From JBBIKU01 sp037445245 (lineage in GTDB: Bacteria; Chloroflexota; Anaerolineae; Anaerolineales; Anaerolineaceae): a stretch of DNA of 21,456 nt. The stretch's first letter is position 1. Each line of letters opens with the position of its first letter. The DNA lies in the NCBI GenBank assembly GCA_037445245.1, contig JBBIKU010000020.1, forward strand, positions 1 to 21,456, written 5' to 3'. The notes under the pieces were generated by a model that did no database searches, was not told the origin of the DNA, and worked only from the letters and a program-made list of their open reading frames with translations. Position numbers and translations under genes: made by a program. Positions 5,910 to 13,513 of the stretch are shown here, in pieces.

Positions 5910-7263
5910 ATGAAAATAATCGAACTCGAAACTGCTCCTTTGGCTACGCTGCGTGAGATTGCCAAAGAACACGGTATTCCGAACGCAGCGCGTTTGAAAA
6001 AAGAAAATCTACTCATCCGCATCCGCCAGGTAGAGGCGGAAAGGGAGGGGCTTGAGGTGCGGGGCGGAATCCTCGAGATCATGAACGAGGGGATCGGGTT
6101 TCTGCGCACCAATTATCAGCTCGGACCGGATGATGTTTACGTTTCTCAGGCGCAATTGCGGCGCTACGATCTGCGCAGCGGCGATCTGGTCATCGGGCAC
6201 GTCCGCCCGCCGCGGCGGCTGTTCGCCATCGCCGGTTCGGTCGCGCTGGCGGTGGCGCTGATGGTGGCGGTCGCGGCCTACCCGCCCGCCGCGCGATTCC
6301 GAACGCCACTACGGCTTGCTGAAGGTGGAGAGCATCAACGGGCTGTCTCCGGAGGAGGCGCGCAATCGACCCACTTTCGAGAGCCTGACGCCGATCTTTC
6401 CGGATAAACGTTACGATCTCGAAACGGATCAGAACATTCTTGCCACCCGTTTGATCAACATCATTGCACCCATTGGGCGCGGACAGCGCGGCATGATCGT
6501 CTCGCCGCCCAAAGCCGGTAAAACTAATATCCTCAAACAGATCGCTAACGCCATTTCGGTGCGCAACCCTGAGGTCAACATGATCATCGCCCTCATCGGC
6601 GAACGTCCAGAAGAGGTGACCGACATGGACCGCTCGGTGGATGCTGAGGTGGTAGCATCCACTTTCGATGAGCCGGTCAGCTCGCATGTGCGGACCGCCG
6701 AGATCACCCTCGAGCGCGCCAAACGCCTGGTTGAAATCGGGCACGACGTGGTGATCCTGATGGACTCTTTGACGCGCCTGGCGCGCGCCTACAACCTGGT
6801 GGTCAACCCGTCTGGTAGAACCCTCTCCGGCGGCATGGACCCCTCGGCGCTTTATCCACCCAAACGCTTTTTCGGCGCTGCCCGCAACCTTGAAGAGGGC
6901 GGCTCGTTGACGATCATTGCCACCGCACTGGTGGACACCGGGTCACGTCTGGATGACGTGGTTTACGAGGAATTTAAGGGTACCGGCAACATGGAATTGC
7001 ACCTGTCGCGCCGGCTGCAGGAGCGGCGTATCTTCCCCGCTATTGACATTGAACGTTCCTCTACCCGCCGGGAAGAGCTTTTACTCGGGCCCGACATGCT
7101 ACAACGTTCCTGGTTAATGCGCCGGATGTACCTGCAAATGATTGCCCCTCAACCGCAGGGCGCAGGCATGGATCCAGCGGTGGCAACTGAGGCAATTTTG
7201 CAACGTCTGAGCCGGTCGAAAAATAATTTAGAGTTTATGGAGACCCTGACGGAGGATATGTGA
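5910..7263 (+). pseudogene. rho: Transcription termination factor Rho, interrupted by a 79-bp insertion
   Basis: Hexameric RNA helicase that ends transcription. The gene is split into two frames. The first (from ATG 5910, AGGA upstream) encodes the Rho N-terminal helices (APLATLREIAKEHGI) and the RNA-binding cold-shock fold through GDLVIGHVRPP. It then runs into unrelated hydrophobic sequence and stops at 6407. The second frame resumes at 6283 with RPPRDSERHYGLLKVES and carries the full motor: PPKAGKT P-loop, VILMDSLTRLARAYN Walker B and GTGNMEL Q-loop region, to stop 7263. CCGCCCGCCGCG occurs at both 6203-6214 and 6282-6293. Removing the 79 bases between copy starts restores one frame of 424 residues, matching the normal Rho length. 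Either rho is broken, expression needs bypass, or the insertion is an assembly or library artefact. The last codons overlap the next gene by four bases. Confidence 0.9.
6215..6281 (+). other. Foreign-looking insert within rho
   Basis: This is the unique part of the 79-bp insertion, lying between the two copies of a 12-bp direct repeat. It is clearly more GC-rich than the flanking rho sequence and reads in the upstream frame as a signal-peptide or membrane-like stretch (LFAIAGSVALAVALMVAVAA). A 12-bp palindrome, CCGCCGCGGCGG (6207-6218), straddles its left junction. No insertion-sequence ends or transposase are present. Confidence 0.8.
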
Positions 7264-8363
7264 GTACCAATGTCTCGCCACAAGGGGGACAATCGAGCAC
7301 CCATTTTTTGTTGGAAAATTTGTTGCCCAAGTTGTTGTGGGGGCTGGCGGCGCTGATGGTGGCAATGATGCTTTTCCTGGTGGCGCGACGGGTGCCCACG
7401 GTTTTCCCTGCAGCCGCTGTTCCTGCTGCGGAAGAAGCCGACCTGGACGCATTTTATCCCCTGGAAGAGTATGACGTCAGCACCGATCTACCCGCTTTCA
7501 GTCCTCTGACCGGGATTGAATCGATCGTCCGTTCAGCCAACTCACACACGGTCATCCCCACCCGTTCACGGAGCGCAGCTATCGATTACACCGTCCAGCG
7601 CGGCGATTCGATCTTCAGCATCGCCGGTAAGTATGACCTCAAACCGGAGACGATCCTGTGGGCGAATTACGATCAACTCAAAGACGATCCCCATATGATC
7701 TCGATCGGCTTGAATCTAAAGATCCCGCCAACGGATGGCGTTTATTACCAGTGGGAAGAGGGCGACACCGTCGAAGACGTGGCAAATCGCTTCAAGACTA
7801 AGCCTGAAAACATCCTCAACTGGCCCGGCAACCGCTTGGATATCACCAACCCCGAAGTGGAGCCGGGCACTTATGTGATGCTGCCGGGTGGCTCGCGCGA
7901 GTTCCGTCAATGGGTGGTGCCCACCATCTGGCGCGCCAACGCCGGCGCCAGCCGGGATATCCCGGGCGGGTGCACTATCGAGGGCGGCGCCTTCGGCAGC
8001 GGCACCTTCGCCTGGCCCACCACCAACCGCTTCCTCTCCGGCAACGATTACTGGTCGGGGCATCTCGGGATCGATATTGCCGCCGCAACTGGTGCGCCGG
8101 TTTTCGCAGCCGATAGTGGCGTAGTGGTGTATGCCGGTCCGATCGGTGGCGGTTATGGCAACATGATCATGATCGATCACGGCAACGGTTACCATACCCT
8201 GTATGCCCACCTGGACTCGATTGCGGTCTATTGTGGTCAAAGCGTTTATCAGGGCAACCGCATCGGCGCCGCCGGCTCTACCGGCAGGTCGACCGGACCG
8301 CACCTGCACTTCGAGGTGCGCTACCTGGGCGGTTTCATCAACCCCTGGTACGTGCTGCCGTAA
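7260..8363 (+). CDS. LysM-containing M23 family peptidoglycan endopeptidase
   Basis: A 367-residue membrane-anchored murein hydrolase. A single membrane segment (about 22-42) is followed by a spacer. A canonical LysM repeat comes next (about 109-156, starting DYTVQRGDSIFSIAGKY), then a second, weaker LysM (about 162-210). The C-terminal LytM/M23 domain (about 262-367) keeps the zinc ligands in HLGID (H268, D272) and HLH (H350), and the catalytic histidine in YAHL (H317). It should cut peptide cross-links in the cell wall, with LysM binding glycan chains. The start is GTG 7260, whose GTGA overlaps the rho stop, with GGAGG at 7251-7255; translation is therefore probably coupled to rho. Because rho is frame-disrupted here, coupling may depend only on ribosomes in the second rho frame. 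Confidence 0.92.
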   Translation: MSTNVSPQGGQSSTHFLLENLLPKLLWGLAALMVAMMLFLVARRVPTVFPAAAVPAAEEADLDAFYPLEEYDVSTDLPAFSPLTGIESIVRSANSHTVIPTRSRSAAIDYTVQRGDSIFSIAGKYDLKPETILWANYDQLKDDPHMISIGLNLKIPPTDGVYYQWEEGDTVEDVANRFKTKPENILNWPGNRLDITNPEVEPGTYVMLPGGSREFRQWVVPTIWRANAGASRDIPGGCTIEGGAFGSGTFAWPTTNRFLSGNDYWSGHLGIDIAAATGAPVFAADSGVVVYAGPIGGGYGNMIMIDHGNGYHTLYAHLDSIAVYCGQSVYQGNRIGAAGSTGRSTGPHLHFEVRYLGGFINPWYVLP

Positions 8364-8394
8364 AAGAAGCGCTTTAACAGCTAATACCATTCAA

Positions 8395-8433
8395 AACGCC
8401 AGGCGTCGAAAGTGGATGCCTGGCGTTGTTTGT
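8395..8433 (+). terminator. Terminator after the M23 peptidase gene
   Basis: AACGCCAGGC (8395-8404) and GCCTGGCGTT (8418-8427) form a perfect 10-bp stem followed by GTTTGTTG. It closes the rho-peptidase unit. Confidence 0.75.
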
Positions 8434-8561
8434 TGAACCCGGCACAAGATGAAAGTCCAATGGAGCAGTTTTTGCCAGAAGGCTGGCTTGGCTGCCTGAG
8501 CAGCGCGGTTGCGTCATGATATACTGGCGCCAGCAGATATTTCGATTCTGGAGAGGTGCGT

Positions 8562-9353
8562 ATGTCGATTCCGATCTATCAGGTGGACGCTTTCACCAGT
8601 CAGCCCTTCAAGGGCAACCCCGCCGCGGTTTGCTTGCTGCAAACGTCGCAATCCGATAGGTGGATGCAGGCGGTGGCGTTAGAGATGAACCTCTCCGAAA
8701 CCGCCTTTTTACTGCCGGAAAATGATGGCTACCGGCTGCGTTGGTTCACCCCCACCGTTGAAGTCGAGCTGTGCGGGCACGCTACGCTTGCCAGTTCTCA
8801 CATCCTGTGGGAGACCGGTCAATTACAGCCCAGGCAGACCGCCCGATTTTTTACCCTCAGCGGTTTGTTGACCGCCAACCGGCGCGACGCCTGGATCGAG
8901 ATGGATTTTCCTGCCACACCTCCGCAGCCCTGCGAGGCGCCGTCCGGACTGCTGGAATCACTGAGCGTCATTCCCCGCTACGTGGGCAGGAACAATTTCG
9001 ATTACCTGGTTGAAGTGGCGGATGAAGCTTCGGTTCAAGCCGTGACGCCCGATTTTGGCAGGCTGGCGACCATCCCGGCGCGCGGGGTGATCGTCACCAG
9101 CCGCTGCGCCGATCCTGATTACGATTTCGTCTCCCGCTTTTTTGCCCCGGCTGCGGGGGTGAATGAAGACCCGGTCACCGGATCAGCGCATTGCAGCCTG
9201 GCGCCTTACTGGGGCGGCATTCTCGGCAAAAGTGGGATGATCGCCCGTCAGATCTCTGCCCGCGCCGGTGTGATCAGGGTGAAACTGGCGGGTGATCGGG
9301 TTCAGCTCGGCGGTCAGGCAGTCACTGTGATGCGGGCGGAACTGCTGGCGTAA
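8562..9353 (+). CDS. PhzF family isomerase/epimerase-like protein
   Basis: A 263-residue protein with the diaminopimelate-epimerase-like double-barrel fold of PhzF. Family hallmarks are visible: YQVDAFTSQPFKGNPAAV at the N-terminus, and NLSETAF with the conserved catalytic Glu46. Also present are a WFTPTVEVELCGHATLAS segment and a C-terminal EDPVTGSAHCSLAPYW. PhzF itself isomerises trans-2,3-dihydro-3-hydroxyanthranilate in phenazine synthesis. Most family members have unknown substrates, and no phenazine genes lie nearby, so a phenazine role is not supported. Start ATG 8562 is preceded by GGAGAGG at 8550-8556; a GTG at 8556 overlaps that ribosome site and is less likely. A TATACT at 8520-8525 may be the -10. 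Confidence 0.9.
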   Translation: MSIPIYQVDAFTSQPFKGNPAAVCLLQTSQSDRWMQAVALEMNLSETAFLLPENDGYRLRWFTPTVEVELCGHATLASSHILWETGQLQPRQTARFFTLSGLLTANRRDAWIEMDFPATPPQPCEAPSGLLESLSVIPRYVGRNNFDYLVEVADEASVQAVTPDFGRLATIPARGVIVTSRCADPDYDFVSRFFAPAAGVNEDPVTGSAHCSLAPYWGGILGKSGMIARQISARAGVIRVKLAGDRVQLGGQAVTVMRAELLA

Positions 9354-9389
9354 TCTGCCGCAAACCAATCGAGCGGATATTTCGGGTTG

Positions 9390-9398
9390 TGCTATAAT
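9390..9398 (+). promoter_or_regulatory. Extended -10 promoter of the epimerase gene
   Basis: TGCTATAAT, an extended -10, lies 36 bases before the ATG at 9434. No clear -35 was found, which fits an extended -10 promoter. Confidence 0.55.
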
Positions 9399-9433
9399 CG
9401 GATTAACACCTGTTTTAGCGATGTGATGAAAGC

Positions 9434-10375
9434 ATGGAATTCTTGATAACCGGAGGCGCCGGATTTCTGGGTTCGGCGCTCGCCAATCACTTGGTGACGG
9501 CGGGACACGCGGTGCGTGCGCTCGACGATCTTTCCACCGGCGACCCGGGGGCGTTGCTGCCCGAAGTCCACTTCACCCGTGGCGACATCAATGACCGTCC
9601 GCGCCTGTGGACGCAGCTTCAAAGGATGGACTGCGTTTACCACATGGCGGCGCGCGTGCTGGTGCCCGAATCGGTGCTGTATCCGCGTGAATACAATCTG
9701 GTCAACGTCGGCGGCACGGTGACGTTGATGGAAGCTATGCGCGACGTCGGTGTGCGGCGGGTGGTGTTCATCTCATCGGGCGCCATCTATGGCAACCAGT
9801 TACGTCAGCCGGTGCGTGAAGACGCCCCACCCTCGCCGCGTTCGCCCTACGCCGTGTCCAAGCTGGCGGGCGAATACTACGTGCGCACCATCGGCGCCTT
9901 GTGGGGGATCGAAACGGTATGCCTACGGGTGTTCAATGCCTACGGTCCGGGTCAGCATCTGCCACCGGTGTACGCGCCGGTGACCGCCAATTTTTTGCGC
10001 CAGGCGGCTGCCAGCGGCACGCTGGTGGTCAATGGTGACGGTAATCAGACACGGGATTACGTCTATGTGGACGATGTGGTTAACGCCATGACATCAGCCG
10101 CTACCGCCTCGGATGTCAACCAGCGCATCATCAATGTCGGCAGCGGACAGGAAACCAGCGTGCGCGAGTTGACGCGCCTGGTCATCGAAGTCACCGGGGG
10201 TAAGCCGGAGGTGGTGTACAACCCGCGCAACGATGGCGGCGCGCTGCGGATGTGCGCTGACCTCACCCTGGCACGCAAGAAACTGGGCTACCGCCCGCAA
10301 ACCTCGCTCGAAGTCGGTTTGCGGCGCACCTACGAGCATTTCGTCCGAAACAGGCAATCACACCGCGCCGGTTAA
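9434..10375 (+). CDS. NAD-dependent epimerase/dehydratase (extended SDR)
   Basis: A 313-residue extended short-chain dehydrogenase of the nucleotide-sugar epimerase type. The N-terminal Rossmann motif GGAGFLG (7-13) binds NAD, and an acidic DD follows at the end of the second strand (31-32). The catalytic set is present: FISSGAIYG (Ser around 114-115) and YAVSK (Tyr139, Lys143). RDYVYVDDVV near residues 200-210 is typical of the sugar-nucleotide-binding half. It likely acts on UDP- or GDP-sugars for cell-surface glycans; the exact substrate cannot be read from sequence. No classical ribosome site precedes the ATG. It runs convergently into the large minus-strand gene with only 24 bases between stops. 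Confidence 0.88.
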   Translation: MEFLITGGAGFLGSALANHLVTAGHAVRALDDLSTGDPGALLPEVHFTRGDINDRPRLWTQLQRMDCVYHMAARVLVPESVLYPREYNLVNVGGTVTLMEAMRDVGVRRVVFISSGAIYGNQLRQPVREDAPPSPRSPYAVSKLAGEYYVRTIGALWGIETVCLRVFNAYGPGQHLPPVYAPVTANFLRQAAASGTLVVNGDGNQTRDYVYVDDVVNAMTSAATASDVNQRIINVGSGQETSVRELTRLVIEVTGGKPEVVYNPRNDGGALRMCADLTLARKKLGYRPQTSLEVGLRRTYEHFVRNRQSHRAG

Positions 10376-10399
10376 TTCAATTTATTGTTTTGGGAAATA

Positions 10400-12772
10400 T
10401 CAAGGCAGCGGAGCGGCGAAGAGCTGGTTGCCGTACGCCACCAGCACCATTGGTCCGGGGGTGATGGCAAAGGCGGTGGGCGGCTTGTCCGGCAGGCTGA
10501 AGTTGCTGTCCGCTTCGATGCGCAATTGCCGCTGCAGGTTCAGGCGCAGACTGAAGTGATAAACCGACGCGCCGGCTGTGTCTAAAATGTAGAGCGAGGG
10601 GTCGGGCGGCTGGGTTGCGATCATCTTAATGAAGCGCCCTTCGGGGAAACGCTGCACCTCCACCTCCTTGCCGGGGCGGGTATCCCCGTAGCGGGCAGGG
10701 TCGCTGCAACGGGTCTGACCGGCGGCGAAGGATCGGAAGGTGCAGGTGGTCATCGTACCGTCATCGTGCAACAGGTACATTTCTTGGCGATTGACCGCCA
10801 TATCGATCACGTTATCGAGTTTGGGCACGTCGATGTCGAAATAAAGGTGCGGCTGCGCTTTGAATTTACCTTCTTTTTGTGCATACATCCAGACGCGGTT
10901 ATTCTCGCGGTCGAAGATGTACAGAATGTCCTGGTCCAGCGCTACCGAAACGATCTCACCCCAGCCGACATCCGGAACGGGCAGCGATTGGGTGGCGGGG
11001 TATTCGTTGAGGGCGCAATAGGCAATGTTGCCGCTCCGATCCACCGCCAGCACGCTGGCGGTGGGCTGCATGCCGGCGGGCAGTCGGACGATGCCCACAA
11101 AGGGGGTGATCTGAATGTTGCCCGAGGGACCCGGACCGCACTGGAAATTTGGATCAACCTCGTATCCCTGAGCGGTGAGGAACAATCTCAGCACTTTGCC
11201 TTCGCTGCTATCGAGCAGAAAAATATCGGTGGTGGTGACGATGATCTGGGATACCTGGACGTTGGCGCCCAGCCCGCCCGAAAGGGCTGGCTGCATCCTC
11301 AGCCGGGCGATGCCGTCTAGTGTGTCTACGGTTTCTTGAACGCGCCGGCGTAAGAGGCGCGATTCATTGGAGATGCCGAATTCGTCCGCCTGGTCGAGCC
11401 AGTATAAGGTTTGCGCCCAAATGTTGCGTTGCAACGCCGGATCGTCTTGGGCGGCGGCTTGGGCGGCGAATGAAAGCGCCCGCTCGAGATAGATGCGGTG
11501 CTGCTCGTTGCGCCCGCCGGGGGCGTAGAAATAGACCGTCACTGCCACCGCCACCACCACCAGCGGCACGGCGACGGCGATGAAGAGCAGCACCGAGGGT
11601 GTCATCTCGCCGGGCTTGACCGCGCCGGTGGGCAGCAAACGGGCAAAGAAGGTCTGCGAAGCCTGCGCTATCCGCCGGCGGGCGGGCCGGCTGGCTTGCA
11701 GCCATTCGCTGATGCGTCTTTGCCAGTGGGGCTGCGGACGCGAACGGCGGAAGGCGGAGGGAGGCACATAGCCCGGTCGGCGCGGGGGCGCGACGGGCGC
11801 AGATGGCGTTGAAAGGGGCGGCAATGGGCGGCTAGCCGTTGCAACGGGCGGGGCGACCGGCGGCTGCGCTTCAGATGGCGTGCACTCGGGTTGCTGTCCT
11901 GCTGGCGCATCTTGGGGGGGCTGTTCCTCGCTGCTTTGGAGGGTGATGGCGGCTGTGAAAGGCGTCGTTGCGGGGACCGGTGTTGGTGTGGAGGTAGGCG
12001 GTGGGGTGCCGCCGGCTTTGCCGGGCGCGCTTTCCGGTGAAAACGTTGCCGGTGTTGCTGCCGATGGACGCGGCTTGAGGCGGCGGATCGATCCGCTGCC
12101 GGGCAGCAACTGGAGCACGGCAGCCTCCAGGTTGGCGCCCGCTTCAATCAACAGGCGGCGGCGCAGGTGATCGAGCGAGAGACGGGCGCTGCCCGCCATT
12201 ACCTCGGCAGTCCAGCTCTGGGGTGGGTCGGCGCACAGCACCACGATGTCGCCTGCCTGAGCCTGCGCCTGGAAGAAGCGCACTGCCACGCTGCGCCCGA
12301 CGCCGACCGCGCCGCGGGCGGCTTCGGGATCGTGATAGACCTGTTGATTATCTTTCGATAACAGGTAGACATAGCCGCTGCCGGCTTGGGCGATGAAGAG
12401 CTGATCGCGCCGCAGCACCGCCAGAGTCAGCACTGCCTGCGCTTGCCAGCCCTCACGGCTGTGGCGCAGGTTGCGGTTGAAGAGAAGCTCGTTGATGCGC
12501 TCAGCGGCTGCCTTAAGGGCGGTAGTGGTCGAGCCGCGATGACTGTAATAGGTATCGGCAGCGTGCTGCAGGAGATCTTCAGTGGCAGCCGCCGAGAGGG
12601 GAGCATTGCCGGTCATTTTGAGCAACGCCACGAACAGATCCGCCGAACGGTTGTGCGGGACGCGGCGAGGGGGCGCCAAGCAGAGGAAGCCCGGCAGCGT
12701 GGGCTGCTCCTGCCCCTCGTACTGGTTGAGCGGCAGTAAAAAGAGATCGAAAAGCGGGGTGGGTTTGTCCAT
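10400..12772 (-). CDS. Membrane protein with degenerate PP2C-like domain and propeller-like extracellular region
   Basis: About 790 residues. The N-terminal part (about 1-240) looks like a PP2C/SpoIIE phosphatase fold: the strands QAVLTLAVLRRDQLFIAQAGSGYVYLL match the usual GDSRAYL region. However, the metal-binding Asp there is replaced (GSGY), and the later SDG motif reads ADPP, so it is probably a non-catalytic sensor domain. A long Pro/Thr/Ala-rich linker (about 255-385) leads to one membrane segment (about 391-418). A helical stretch follows, then repeated beta segments with IVTTTDIFLLDSSEGKVLRL and DQDILYIFDRENNRVWMY, resembling NHL/SMP-30-like propeller blades. Start uncertain: ATG 12772 was chosen; ATG 12799 and TTG 12910 are in frame, and none has a good ribosome site. 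Partner and ligand are unknown. Confidence 0.75.
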   Translation of the reverse strand: MDKPTPLFDLFLLPLNQYEGQEQPTLPGFLCLAPPRRVPHNRSADLFVALLKMTGNAPLSAAATEDLLQHAADTYYSHRGSTTTALKAAAERINELLFNRNLRHSREGWQAQAVLTLAVLRRDQLFIAQAGSGYVYLLSKDNQQVYHDPEAARGAVGVGRSVAVRFFQAQAQAGDIVVLCADPPQSWTAEVMAGSARLSLDHLRRRLLIEAGANLEAAVLQLLPGSGSIRRLKPRPSAATPATFSPESAPGKAGGTPPPTSTPTPVPATTPFTAAITLQSSEEQPPQDAPAGQQPECTPSEAQPPVAPPVATASRPLPPLSTPSAPVAPPRRPGYVPPSAFRRSRPQPHWQRRISEWLQASRPARRRIAQASQTFFARLLPTGAVKPGEMTPSVLLFIAVAVPLVVVAVAVTVYFYAPGGRNEQHRIYLERALSFAAQAAAQDDPALQRNIWAQTLYWLDQADEFGISNESRLLRRRVQETVDTLDGIARLRMQPALSGGLGANVQVSQIIVTTTDIFLLDSSEGKVLRLFLTAQGYEVDPNFQCGPGPSGNIQITPFVGIVRLPAGMQPTASVLAVDRSGNIAYCALNEYPATQSLPVPDVGWGEIVSVALDQDILYIFDRENNRVWMYAQKEGKFKAQPHLYFDIDVPKLDNVIDMAVNRQEMYLLHDDGTMTTCTFRSFAAGQTRCSDPARYGDTRPGKEVEVQRFPEGRFIKMIATQPPDPSLYILDTAGASVYHFSLRLNLQRQLRIEADSNFSLPDKPPTAFAITPGPMVLVAYGNQLFAAPLP

Positions 12773-12821
12773 GGTGGTGGGTTGACGGCTCGATTCCATT
12801 TTACCATCAACCGCGTCACCG

Positions 12822-12863
12822 CGAATCACTTCGCCAGGCGGGTTAGCCTGGCGAAGTGATTCG
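12822..12863. repeat. Perfect 18-bp inverted repeat
   Basis: Arms 12822-12839 (starting CGAATCACTTCGCC) and 12846-12863 are exact complements around a 6-base loop. It lies between the minus-strand promoter (12949-12976) and the likely start of the 790-residue membrane protein. Neither strand has a T tract after it, so it is not an ordinary intrinsic terminator. Confidence 0.85.
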
Positions 12864-12948
12864 GAGGAAGAAACGTGACCAGCCTGCTGCGACGGAGGGT
12901 GTCGCTTCAACTTTCTAACAGTGCAGGCTAGTTAATGTAGATATTTAT

Positions 12949-12976
12949 ATTATATACAAATTTATTAAGTTGTCAA
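12949..12976 (-). promoter_or_regulatory. Consensus promoter for the large membrane protein gene
   Basis: On the minus strand: TTGACA (12971-12976), 16 bases, TATAAT (12949-12954), both perfect. Transcription should start near 12942, leaving a leader of about 170 bases that includes the 18-bp inverted repeat. Confidence 0.8.
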
Positions 12977-12988
12977 ACCCCCTTGAAA

Positions 12989-13022
12989 CAAAAAAGGGAG
13001 AACCACTCACAAGAGAAGTTCT
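12989..13022 (-). terminator. Possible weak terminator of tRNA-Asn
   Basis: On the minus strand AGAAC and GTTCT flank a loop, followed by CCCTTTTTTG, 19 bases past the tRNA 3' end. The stem is only 5 bp, so the T run is the stronger evidence. Confidence 0.4.
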
Positions 13023-13040
13023 ACCTTTTGAATATTCTGG

Positions 13041-13114
13041 CTCCTCGACCAGGACTCGAACCTGGAACCTAGCGGTTAACAGCCGCCCGCTCTGCCGAAT
13101 TGAGCTATCGAGGA
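13041..13114 (-). tRNA. tRNA-Asn(GTT)
   Basis: A 74-nt cloverleaf. The acceptor stem TCCTCGA/TCGAGGA has G as discriminator, the D stem is GCTC/GAGC, and the anticodon stem is GGCGG/CCGCT. The loop CTGTTAA gives anticodon GTT. The T arm is CCAGG-TTCGAGT-CCTGG. CCA is not encoded. Confidence 0.96.
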
Positions 13115-13124
13115 AAGCGCCTGT

Positions 13125-13153
13125 ATTATATAAGCTGGCTGCGAGGGTGTCAA
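13125..13153 (-). promoter_or_regulatory. Consensus promoter of tRNA-Asn
   Basis: On the minus strand: TTGACA (13148-13153), 17 bases, TATAAT (13125-13130), a perfect match to the sigma-70 consensus, as is usual for stable RNA genes. Confidence 0.9.
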
Positions 13154-13226
13154 GTCAAAGGACTGAAAGCCAAGGTGCGCCAGTCTCGGTTTTGCGGTAC
13201 GTGCGGTTTTTTTTAATTTTTCCCGC

Positions 13227-13256
13227 TTGAATCCGATACTGCTTTTGTGCTATAGT
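13227..13256 (+). promoter_or_regulatory. Promoter of the structured RNA
   Basis: TTGAAT (13227-13232), 18 bases, TATAGT (13251-13256) preceded by TGC as an extended -10. The expected start site (about 13260-13263) coincides with the first base of the RNA's terminal helix. Confidence 0.7.
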
Positions 13257-13259
13257 AAA

Positions 13260-13469
13260 CTTGCACGGGTAGCCGGACATCTTAATAAACTGGTATGCCG
13301 GTGAGCGGCACGTTTTGTGGATGACGGTTTGCATACACCCAGATGCAAAACCGGTTGGAGGCAGCACCCCTGTCTCTCGCGGTTGACGATCCAAAGCTTG
13401 GATGGCTCCTGCTTTCCCCGGCAGGAAAGGACGTCAGTAAACGCTCAACCCTGAGGCTGCCCGTGCAAG
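13260..13469 (+). ncRNA. Unassigned structured RNA, possibly 6S-like
   Basis: About 210 nt. The two ends, 13260-13274 (CTTGCACGGGTAGCC) and 13455-13469 (GGCTGCCCGTGCAAG), pair over 15 positions with one G-U. Inside, ACTG/CAGT, TGCCGG/CCGGCA (13296-13301 with 13418-13423) and GAGC/GCTC continue a rod. A hairpin CGGTTTGCAT/ATGCAAAACCG (about 13325-13353) lies in the middle, and a small hairpin ATCCAA-AGC-TTGGAT (13389-13403) on the 3' side. A closed rod with a central open region and a small 3'-side hairpin is the architecture of 6S RNA, but no sequence match was recognised, so that identity is only a hypothesis. Conserved motifs of RNase P RNA, tmRNA and SRP RNA were not seen. It is driven by its own promoter, and the reading frames crossing it are not credible genes. 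Confidence 0.55.
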
Positions 13470-13475
13470 TGTTTC

Positions 13476-13504
13476 TTGATTGTGTGCGGTTGAGGTGCTA
13501 TAAT
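13476..13504 (+). promoter_or_regulatory. Promoter of the truncated tRNA gene
   Basis: TTGATT (13476-13481), 17 bases, TATAAT (13499-13504) preceded by TGC. It begins only 7 bases after the structured RNA ends. Confidence 0.8.
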
Positions 13505-13513
13505 CGCACTGAC

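Noticed and set aside
6203..6293. Intein, group I/II intron or insertion sequence in rho
   Set aside because: Seventy-nine bases are too short, and there are no splice motifs, terminal inverted repeats or transposase.
6316..7263. Second half of rho as an independent gene with a TTG start
   Set aside because: It begins in mid-domain, lacks the RNA-binding region and has no ribosome site; it is the continuation of interrupted rho.
8562..9353. Phenazine biosynthesis
   Set aside because: PhzF homologues are widespread without phenazine genes, and none are present here.
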